Assembly: GCA_964007475.1 (NCBI GenBank)
Contig: OZ023273.1
Span: 122,931,812 to 122,995,811 of the forward strand
DNA: 64,000 bases
DNA from: Hybos culiciformis
Taxonomy: Eukaryota > Arthropoda > Insecta > Diptera > Hybotidae
Reading direction: 5' to 3'
The translations under genes and the position numbers were made by a program. The notes under the pieces are model-generated. The model saw only the letters and a program-made list of their open reading frames with translations. It was not told the DNA's origin and did not search any database. Below are positions 35,801 to 45,979 of the stretch, piece after piece (positions within the stretch are counted from its first letter, which is position 1; each line of letters begins with the position of its first letter).

Positions 35801-38195
35801 TACAAAAATCCCATATAAAAAAACATTTTCACTTTTCCCCGAAATTTCCAATTTTGCAGGCAGTTTTTGCAATTTCTTTTTCCCCAAAAACCTTGTTCGG
35901 ACTATTAAATGCATTTAAAAAAAAATTAGTCCAGTCGGTCAATCCGAGGTATAGTTTTTGAGTTTTTAGAGAACACACAAACATCAATTTTTTATATATA
36001 AGATAAAATATATAAGATATAAGATAAGATGTGCGTCCAATATTTTTATATAAAAAAAGTATATAGGTATACATTTTGCACAAGGACAGCACAGTTTTGT
36101 TTGCAATTGTGAATTTTGAGTTAGAAAGAGTTTTATAAAGAAGAAGAATGTTTATAGAATCCAAGCGTGAAAACATTGCGATGACTTCTAGCAAACATGA
36201 CATGAATTATGAATTTTATTATTTATACCTGTACCGACAATATGAATATTATTCTATTGATTTTATGCCAATTTGTTTGTTTACTTCTAAAATTTATTTA
36301 ACGAATTAGTGTACGTGACTTGTTGAAATCAAAATATTTAATTATTAAATAGATTGATATTATGTTTCAATTTATAACATACATGTATGTACACTGTAAC
36401 ATATGTACGTAAAATAATGTCATTAATATTCAACTAATGAACTTCAAAAGCTCAAGTTCAAAATATGTCTATTTAGTTAAAAGTTGCAATGTTAACAATC
36501 TTGCGAAAATTGTCTTGCTTACCTAAGGAAGCAAATAATTTATTTTGTTTATTAGATTTTTTTATATGTAATTCATATTCGTCGTTTTTGTATTTTTACA
36601 CTGTTGAATTTCAAAATAATATCTTAAAATAAATTTGAACAGAAATTGGATATATATGATACTCGGTCGTAAGCCAGAAGCAAAGTGAAGTAAACCAAAA
36701 ATACGAATCTAAATTGCAATGCAAACAATGTTACAAAAAACAAATTGTTTTTTTTCTTCTGAAAGGACAAAATCATCCGATCTAATATTTTGGCTTTTAT
36801 ATAAATTTTTTTTTTTTTTTTTAGACTTCAAACATTTTACATTAAGTAAAATTGAATCTATGAACGATGTATCAGAACATACTTATGATAATTACTTTAA
36901 TTCTAATTACAGAAACTGCGATGGGCACCAAAAAAATTGATAAAGAAAGTTTCAAATACGGGAGAGCAGTTTTAGAGTAAGAAATAAACAAATAGGTATG
37001 TATATAATAAAAATATAATTTGATGAACTTTAATTCTAGCTTATGTGAACTTTTGCATAAACGTCAGAAGGCTGTTCATCTTAGGCCAGACTTTATCTAT
37101 AATTTTTCGGATTTAAGTAAGCAAGAGGCAAAATTTTTAAAAATTATTCACGGATTGTCGAAAAAAGTTTTTCAGCTTAAAAAGGATGAAGCAATTCGGA
37201 ATGCTAATATCCAAGATAAAAATAATGCTCTGAAAACTGTTACTGAAATTATCAATTCAACAAAAGAAGAGAAACTTTTGGAATCAAATATAAAAAAGAA
37301 TCGCCATGGGAATGGCGATCGTGATGATTTGGATGAGCAAGATGAAAATGATGTCGGAGAGAAGAAACGGCTTCCATTTTTAGATTTATTAATGGAAATC
37401 TCGCGTAATGGAGGTAATATTACAGATCAAGAAATTATTGAACAAGTTGATACAATTATGTTTGAGGGACATGATACAACTTCAGCAGGATCAAGCTTTT
37501 TTCTGTGCCTGTTAGGAATTTATGAAGACATTCAAGAAAAATGCTATCAAGAATTACTCAAAATTTTTGGAAATTCTGATCGAAAAGCCACAATAAATGA
37601 TATTAATGAAATGAAATATTTGGAAAGATGTATTTTAGAAACATTGAGAATTTATCCCCCAGTACCTTTGATTGCAAGAAAAGTCAATAGAGATGTTAAA
37701 ATTGGTAATAAATTTTTTTAATTCATTATAATAAAATATGTTTTCTTTTTAATTTTTGTAAAGATTCACTATAAAGATTCACTTACTTATTAAAATGTAA
37801 ATAGGGGAAATAAATCTATTTCTAATCCAATATTTTATTTTACAGTCACTAATGACTTGATTATTCCTGCTGGTACAACTGTTGGTATTTTTCAATACTA
37901 CATACATAGAAATTCAGAGGTATTCCCAGATCCAGAAAAATTTGATCCTGATCGTTTTCTACCAGAGGTATCTCAAAGTCGTCATTTTTATTCTTTTATA
38001 CCATTCTCTGCTGGACCAAGAAGTTGTGTCGGTCGAAAATATGCAATGCTAAAGTTGAAAGTACTATTATCTACAATTTTGCGACGCTATCGAGTTCGAT
38101 CAACGGTTCCAAGAGAAGAATTCAAATTGCGTGCCGATATCATTTTAAAAAGAGACGACGGTTTTCGAATTCAAATTGAGCCAAGAATACAATGA
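32893..38195 (+). CDS. CYP4G: CYP4G-type cytochrome P450, oxidative decarbonylase (551 aa, 5 exons)
   Basis: Exons: 32893-33085, 35295-35678, 36913-36976, 37040-37704, 37846-38195, GT-AG and in frame. A hydrophobic N-terminal anchor covers about residues 12-30, consistent with an ER-bound microsomal P450. Motifs: I-helix EGHDTTS (356-362, family GxDTT), K-helix ETLR (414-417), FDPDRF (468-473), and heme loop FSAGPRSCVG (489-498) with ligand Cys496. CYP4G hallmarks are HIDKSDEYRFFKPWLGDGLL, GRKYAMLKLK near the C-terminus, and a long charged, acidic insertion at about 282-324 not found in other CYP4s. CYP4G enzymes oxidatively decarbonylate long-chain aldehydes to hydrocarbons with cytochrome P450 reductase, mainly in oenocytes. 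That fits its position among FARs. An AATAAA signal lies at 38267. Its exact CYP4G number cannot be told. Confidence 0.92.
35727..36003 (-). mobile_element. Small non-autonomous Helitron-like element in CYP4G intron 2
   Basis: Read on the minus strand it starts TCTTATATATAAAA and ends with an AGCGAA...TTCGCT hairpin followed within about 11 bases by CTAG. The next host bases are A before the start and T after the end. A TC start, 3' hairpin, CTRR end and A/T insertion site without duplication are the Helitron pattern. It is 277 bp, non-coding, and begins 49 bp after the donor site of intron 2. Confidence 0.6.
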
Positions 38196-38763
38196 ATATT
38201 ATTTTGATTGAAGAGTTGAATTTAATTTAATTTTAGTAATTAAGTATTTGAATGATATATTAATTTAATAAATTTTGTTATTCTACATTTTAATCAAAAA
38301 CTTTTTGAAATTTTTGACTGAATACTAGACAAAATTTGCAATACCTAATAACTATGTAGAATTAGATTACTTAAAGATTTACTTTATTTCAATTTTGTAT
38401 TCTTGAGGTTATGATGTTAACTTCTAGCATAGCAGGTCTTAAATTAAATTCAATGAAATTTCCATTAAATTAAGTATATAATGCATTTTGTTAAAAAAAT
38501 AAAAAAATTATATATTTCAAAAAATTAGAAAAATTTGTAAATCTATGACTCCAAAATTTTTTTTAAATTTTACATTAGGCGACGATTCACATTTTCAACT
38601 TCAATAAATCATTTGACTATGATTACTTTATTATATTATTCTGAATCCTTTTTATAAAATACTTTTTTCTTTTGGAGTTTAATACTTATTTAATAATTAC
38701 AAATAAAATAAAGTTGACATATTAATTACAAACTAAGATGAATGTAATTTTAATTTTTTTTAT

Positions 38764-41700
38764 TTATAATTTTATAATGAAATATACTAAACAACCATAA
38801 AAGAAGTATCGTATAACTTTATCAATTCCGACCATTATTTTATAGCGCATTAATGCTTGTTTCGAACACTGTATAGGCTCTTTGAATAGGAATTGTTTGG
38901 CTCCTAGCAACGCATTCCTTAAATATTCTTTTTGATCAAAATCTCTTAGATGTATGTAAGAAAATTCATCACTAAAAAGTAAAGAAAATAGATTAAACAT
39001 TGAACACGGATAAATTAATTTTTGTCTAATATAGAATAGCAGTAAATAAATATTCATCAACCTATTATTAATTTTATAAAAATAAGCTATTATAAATAAT
39101 AAGTTGCCAATAACTGCATAAATTCGAAATCCAAGGATAAACTTGACAATAAATTTAAAAGATCTAATAAATTTAAAAGAATGGTATTGACTTCAAATCT
39201 TATTTATGCAGGTTCCTAAATATTATTTGAAAATATTTATGGGAAAAATTTAATTGTGGATAAATATGTTTTGAAAATAGAGCTCTTGATGATGCGGTAG
39301 TTTCCTGAGAAGTTTAATACTATACAGTATTCATAGACTTCATATACTAAGAAATATTTATCAGAAAAAATAATAAAGACTATACATAAACTTACAGTTC
39401 TGATGTAGAAATAATTGATTCCAAATCGGCAGTGTTGTCCGTTTTAAATTCCCAATGAGTTGACAAAAAGTTATAAATAGCTTCATTTCCATTATAAGCC
39501 CTTTTTTGAATTTTCCACAAACTTAAAAAGAAATATAATTTTCATAAAATATCAAAGGTGTTAAAACTTTTATTTATGAACTTACAATGGTTTCTTTTGG
39601 AAAAGTCGTACAAGAATGTCAATCGCAATCGCTGGAATCATTTGAAATAAAAAGAACTAAAAAAGAGGTTTTACCAAAATAAATAAAATTTTCATACGAA
39701 ATCGCTCATAAAAAGAAAAAACTCTCACCCTTATCATAAAATAAATTTTAGAATTTGTAATAGTTTCATCTGGAGCCCATACAGTTTTTTCAAAAGGATT
39801 GTTACTTAGTACATCTATCCCATATTTATTTAGAACCTGTATATTTGCTTCGGCACAACAATTATAAACTGGCAGTTCGATGCAGGTTTTTGTTTCAATT
39901 CCACGTTTATATCCGGCAATTGTCATAATTTTTGCACATACATCTGAAATAACAATACACATATATAATAATGCCGAGCTTCATAAAACTAAATTTTCAA
40001 TTACCAACAGGCACAATTTGTAATACCAATTTAGGATCAGCATGAATTGTTCGAACAACACCAGTTCCAACCGCAGATAGTAATCCTACTGGCCCATTAA
40101 AATTATCTGTGTCAAAAATTAAACCTAATTATTTCGAGACAATTTCATTTATTTAAAAATGATTAATAAAATTTTAAGTTTCTAATTTTTATCAAAATAC
40201 AAATATAAATAAAACCCACCTATCCAGCCAGAAATTGGTTCTTCAACTGACGGAATAACTAAAAAAAATAATTGTTATAATTTTAGTAATAATATAGAAA
40301 ATACATATAGATAGACATTTTTTAAATTACCAATAGCTGGTCTAAATATGATAACTGGCAATTTATCTTTGTAATCATTTATAACTTGTTCTGATAAATG
40401 TTTGCTTAATGTATAGGTATTATGTTTTTGAGGAGAATGCCTTAAAATAAATAAAATATTTCTTTTAGTAAATATTTATAAAATCTTTATTAATTTCTAA
40501 TCTACGTTTTTCTGTTTAGAATTTTTTTTTTAACTTAAGTTTTAATTATTAAAATTAGAATGATTTGTTAACGTATTTTTCTTAAAATTACGTTTAAAAA
40601 TTAAAGAAAATTGTGTGGCACCGTCAATATGTGATTTTATATACTAAGGACTAACTAAGGACATTTTATTTTTTAATTAAAAGGTTTAGTTTTGGACTGA
40701 AGTAATTTTTTGACATATTAGAGAAAGAGATAATAAAAAGAATCAAACGGAGAAATAAAGCTAAGGTTCATTGAATTTTGAGTTTGTACAATTTTCTAAA
40801 GTAAATAATTTCAATTCATTATAAAAATTTGGTAATTTTTTTAGATAATCATAACAAATTTTAGAACCAGAAAAAAAAACATAGTTTAATTTGTTTTATT
40901 ATAAAACATGAGCGTAAATTAAAAAGCTTTATTACTTTTCCAAAAATTCATTTAATACGTGATCTCGTTTTTCAACTGCACATTCAATCATATATTTCCA
41001 ATCATGATATGCCGGATAAATCTGAAAACATAAACATTTTAACATATATAATTGAGATAATTAATAACTCTTGGTATGAAATCATATGGTAGTTTGTTAA
41101 ATTTTTAGTCTACATGTGTTTCCTGGAATTTTTTTTTTTTTTATTTTATTTAATTCATCCTTGATGTAATAGATTTAGTTTTTTTTTTTACTTGATTCAT
41201 TTATGCCTTGAGCACAGCTAATACCGCAAAGCAATTTTGAGCTACCGTAAAAACCGATTTTCTGCGTTATTTCTTATTTATTTTAAATAAAAATTATGAA
41301 AAACGAAAGATATTAATTTTATTGATTTTTTGTAAAAAGAAATTCTTAAAATTATTTCAAAATTAATTAGAAAACTCAATTTATTTTTCTTTTGCTCCAG
41401 AAAGAATTGACTACGTCACAAAATAATTTTTTTGTTTCTTTTTCACAGCGTTTCTTTTGCATCGAAATTTGGTTTTGCTGCATTTTTCTGTCACAATCAT
41501 ATTATAAAAAAAAAACAAAAGCAGTTGTTTGCAGTTGATTTTTTTGCTTTCAGGTAAAATTAGCTGTGAACAGGTTTCCGAAACATTCCTTCAAAAATTG
41601 CTTTGCGGTATTAGCTGTGCTCAAGGCATTATGAATGATTATTATTTGACATATCATTTCATTCTAAAGCACGATCTAATTAAGCTCGAAGAACCTAAGC

Positions 41701-44700
41701 TAAGTCTTATACTTAATTAGAAAGAGACATATTAAATAATATTATACATATGCTAAACTTTAAAATAGTCAACAATATCAAAGAAATTTGAAAATTTAAT
41801 TTATTATTTTTTTGTGTCTATATATTAAATTTTTTGATAATGATCTCGCAAATTTTCTAGATAAAAATGAAGTTCAAGGACTGATTTCGGTGCAAAGACT
41901 TTTTAATAGTTTTTTTATTTTTTTAAACAAAATTTAAAAAAATAAAATGGTCAATAAACTTTTATCAAAGAAAATAGAAATTTAAAAATTATTTTTTTTA
42001 TACCTATATAAAAAATACCAAACTAGTTTCTTTACAAAAAAGTTTAACGCGTTTAACGCGAATATTAATTAAAACTCGTTAGTGCATAATGAAAAATTTA
42101 TGAATTAGGAAGCTTATGAAGCTTTAATCCATCATTTACAGACATTTTACATATTACAATTAAAGAAATGAAAATCTAATTTGAAAATAAAATTATCTCT
42201 TTTCTAGGTATTAAAACTAAAAAATAGGGTTTTATATATTTTATATAAATTAAGAAATAATTCACCTTTTCATCTAAAATTGGTTGATCCAAATTGCAAT
42301 ATGTAGTCGACAGATGTACCAACACCTTAAGATCATTCAATTTCTCAGCAAATTTACACATTTCATAAGTACTCTTGGTGTTAACCAATATGGAATCTCG
42401 CATTGTTTCATCAAAACGAACTGTAGCTGCTGAATGAAAAATCACTGAAACATTTTTCATTTTTTCCGTATCTTCGGCTGAAATACCGAGATCATCAAGA
42501 GCAACATCACCAGATATTGAAATAATTTTTTTCAAAAGCTCTGGATTAATATCTCTAATTTTATTATACAATGGTAATTTAATAGTTTCATTCAAACGTT
42601 GTTGTGGTGTTTTGTCTCTTTTTGGACGAATCAGCACATAGATTTTGTTTAAATCTGAACATGATCTTAGTAATTTTTCGATCAAAACCTTGCCAATAAA
42701 TCCTGTTAAAAATTTCTTAATTACATTACATTTCGACAGATATTATTCATTTATTTGTTATTCATAATCAGTATTATAAAATACTGTAGTATGATCTACA
42801 ATTATAGAAAAGATGGTTTGCGGGATAAATAATTCTAAAGACGTATCTATGCAGAAGCCTAATATACTAATAAAAGAAATTAATTAATTTATTTATTAAA
42901 TTATCTATCAAAGATGTTTCTTATAAAAATTTTATATTGTATGTACTAACTTTATTTAAAGTAAGGATGTTGTAATTTTATACATAAAATTCATGTGAGG
43001 TATTCTTATATGAAAGATAAATTTCCCCAAAATGACAAAATTTCAATAACAATTTTGAATCGAAAAGTATCAACCAATGTTAAAAATATTATTCTAGTTC
43101 TAATGAGACCACATTCTTCTTACGAAATTTAACTTAATTTTTATATTGTTTTGAATTACTTATTTGTTTTTAATGATTCAACGTAATTTTAATAATGCAC
43201 AATTTGTACATTATTTCTTTGAAATTTTACTCAAATAAAGTGGATTAATAAATTAAAAAAAAATAAAAAAAAATTGTCAAAGAGAATTTAATAATACGCT
43301 GAATTTGCAAAAAATTAATAAAATAAGTAAATGTTATATTTTTCATAAATATTAAAGTTTACCTACACAATAAGTATTGCATAACATGTTATGAATTTCG
43401 TAATTTTTTTATTATCGTAAAAACAAATCTTACATTTGAGTAAGTTCAAAGAAAAAGTATATTTAGACCAAAACTGACTAAATTTAAAACTATAAAAATA
43501 TTTAAGAAAATATTTCAATAAAATTAATTAATTAATATAGTTAGTTTAAATTAAACTTTAATATCAGTTTTAGTTTCTTTTGTTTTCATGACTTCAAATT
43601 TGAAGTTATAAAAATGAAATCAAAATTTATCTATAATTTTTTTTTTCATTTTACAGCTTTTACTATTTTTATTCAAATAAAAAAGAAATATACATTAAGT
43701 TTGCGACATAACAAGAATTAGCTTCAGTTTTCTAAAGTATGATTATCAAACAATATTCTGTTTTAGAATAACCAGTGACGTTTATTCTACATACAGTAAA
43801 ATTCTTTAATATTCCTACTATTGGAATAATTTTTTTTATTTTAATGTAATCTAGACTCCTAGGTCTATTAAGAGGTAAGTATAATTTATTTTAATTTACT
43901 ATAATTTTTTTTTCTTTTGTTTTAAATCAAAATTAAGTAAAAAAATATATATGATATAAACTACAATTTTTTTTTCAGTTATCACTTAGTGAATACTTAA
44001 ATTGTAGTTGCGATGCGCAATACAGAGTGATCAAATTTTACATAATTTAAAATTTAAATTATTAATGTTACTTAAAAATGAATTACTAAATTCATAGAGC
44101 ATTATGCAGGCGGATAATTCTAATAAAAATTAATCTAAAAAATGCATTCAATAAAATTAAATAAGAAAATAAATTATTTCCATTATGTTTTTTTTTTAAA
44201 CAATCTTTAAGAACATACTATAAATTATAATAGTATGTACTAGTGCGTCATATTCATATGTGATATGGTATAGTAATCTATCTCTATATAGCAGGGGTGT
44301 CAATAACGTCGATCGCGATCTACCGGTCGATCGCGTAATGATTTTAGGTCAATCGCCAATAAATATTCATATTTCCGATATTTATTTCGTTTCAAATTGC
44401 AAATTTCAATTTTAAGAATCAAAAAAATTTATCTAATTTTCCAAACATATGTTGGCGCAATTAAAAAGTTTTGCTTCTACTAATTATGATGAAAATAAAT
44501 ACATCAAATAAATTAAGAACGTTATTGAAGAATTTTGTAATTTAAAAAAACTGTAGTTTTATTTATGAGTTTTCCATTTGATAGCAATATTAAAGCAGAA
44601 ACAATTGCAGAAAACCTTTCAACTATTTTTGATATGGATAACATTACATTTGAAGCAGAAATTATTATATTGCAAAATGATATTTATATTAAAGCAAGAG

Positions 44701-45979
44701 TTTCCAAAGATAAATTCTGGTAATTTAGCAGATGGATAAATATCCAAATCTATAAAAGTGTGCTGAAAATTTATGCGCCTGTTTTGGTTCGACATATTTG
44801 TGCGAATCAGCATTTTCACAAACGAAAATAATAAAGTCGAAATACCGAACTAATTTAACAGACGAACACTTAGAATTTGGATCCCTAAATATTGCCTTCT
44901 CGTCTTAATGCTGCTTTTAGAAAAAGTAGATCGCAGAGGATTTTTACTACGCGAAGTAGATCTTATAGAAAAATCAGTTGACACCCCTGCTATATAGCAT
45001 ACTTGGCCAAACTGCGGCTCGCGAGCCGCATGCGGCTCTCGTTCTTCTTCACTGCGGCTGTAGCCACATTCGAAAAAATATTGTTAAAAATTGATTTTAA
45101 AAAACACGATTTAAAAAAAACGTTTTCTTATGTAATGTATTGGTTGTCATATAATTTTTCTTTATAAATAAACATGCATGCGAATTTTTTAAACAAATTA
45201 TGAATGAAAATAAAGATAAATGAAAATGACAATAAAGACAGTTAACATATCGTCGGTCTCGTTTGTCCTAATATTGTAGAAAAATTATAAAAAACTAAAA
45301 TTTTAATATGTTCAAAGTTAGAACTCGAAAGCTCATAAATTATCCGCAAGGCTATTTCTATTTTCCCGAAAGTACCAAAACGTACTAAAGAAAATTCGAA
45401 AAAAATTTTCTTAAAAGTATTTTTTTTCAGTTTCGTGATTTTTGCATGAGACCGACGATATTTAAAACAATTTCTAATTGCGGCTCTCGACAATTCTGTT
45501 TTTGTAATATCGGCTCCTGTCGGGATAAAGTCTGGCCACCCCTGCTATATAGTGTACTATGATTAATATGAAATTAATGGATTGCAAAAATATCAAAAAC
45601 TTTTTTTTTTCAACATAATGTTCATGATAATTTATATTAAATAAATATATGTATTAGCAAAAATTTTTTATATGATTTTGTAAGAATACTTTCTTTTAAA
45701 ACACGATCAATATTTTATTCAAATTTTTTTTAAATTAATACAATTTCAAGGTTACAAACACTCTTAACAACACAAGCAAAAAATTTGAATAATTTTTGCA
45801 CAAAAAATAAATAAAATTAATAATTTCTTTGCGTTAATCTGGTTTTTAAAAAAACTAGTCATTATTAGAACATCATTAATTATTAAAAGAAAAAAAAAAA
45901 AAAACAAATCACCTAATCCTCCGGTTATGAAAATTTCGCGATTTTTATAAAAATTTTTAATTGTTATTGTTGTTTCCAT
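38764..45979 (-). CDS. Fatty acyl-CoA reductase, FAR-4 (486 aa, 10 exons)
   Basis: Fourth FAR paralogue, tail to tail with CYP4G. Coding exons in transcript order: 45979-45913, 42702-42266, 41021-40936, 40440-40331, 40258-40220, 40106-40005, 39943-39729, 39656-39586, 39521-39396, 38971-38764; all GT-AG, no stop. The binding motif GGLGFIGK is split by a 3.2-kb intron 1. The active site is Y206-TLS-K210. FRPAIV, VPVDVCAKIM and VYNCC follow. FAR_C begins near residue 353 (FFLFQMIPA), with a hydrophobic C-terminal segment. Exons of 437, 86, 71 and 126 bp repeat the FAR-1 sizes; the middle of the gene has its own intron positions. A possible polyadenylation signal in sense is at 38632-38627. Intron 1 contains two hAT elements and intron 2 an inverted-repeat element. 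Confidence 0.9.
41204..41628. mobile_element. MITE-like element in FAR-4 intron 2
   Basis: TGCCTTGAGCACAGCTAATA at the left, continuing CCGCAAAGCAATTTT, is perfectly inverted at 41594-41628. The inverted repeats are about 35 bp and the element 425 bp. TTA stands on both sides, which could be a 3-bp target duplication of the PIF/Harbinger type. The interior has AT-rich sequence with no transposase. Confidence 0.65.
44292..44989 (+). mobile_element. hAT element A with degraded transposase, FAR-4 intron 1
   Basis: Ends CAGGGGTGTCAA and TTGACACCCCTG are perfect inverted repeats, with CTATATAG on both sides (44284-44291, 44990-44997). On the plus strand around 44775-44875 the sequence translates, in one frame, to a stretch with FGSTYLCESAFS, KSKYRTNLTDEHL and similar, the conserved C-terminal dimerisation region of hAT transposases. 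Stops and length loss upstream show it is a dead, internally deleted copy. Near the left end there is a palindromic TCGATCGCGATC cluster. Confidence 0.85.
44998..45544. mobile_element. hAT element B abutting element A at the same target
   Basis: It is bounded by CTATATAG (44990-44997 and 45545-45552). The right end GGCCACCCCTG and left CATACTTGGCC are partially complementary, and both arms carry CTGCGGCTC/GCGGCTCTCG motifs of a common hAT end type. The left tip has diverged. The middle holds MITE copy 2 (45249-45459). No transposase remains. Confidence 0.7.
45249..45459. mobile_element. MITE copy 2, nested in hAT element B
   Basis: It has the same inverted ends as the copy at 10007-10260 (ATCGTCGGTCTCG and GAGACCGACGAT) and a shared interior, including TAATATTGTAGAAAAAT and TATTTTCCCGAAAGTA. 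It is about 40 bp shorter, mainly from a deletion just inside the left end and a shortened middle. Being inside element B, it inserted later than B. Confidence 0.75.

Noticed and set aside
44619..44819. Minus-strand frame in hAT element A
   Set aside because: Antisense shadow of the degraded plus-strand transposase.
45764..45979. 71-residue protein at the FAR-4 start
   Set aside because: Only the first 22 codons are FAR-4 exon 1; the rest reads through the GT donor at 45912 into intron.
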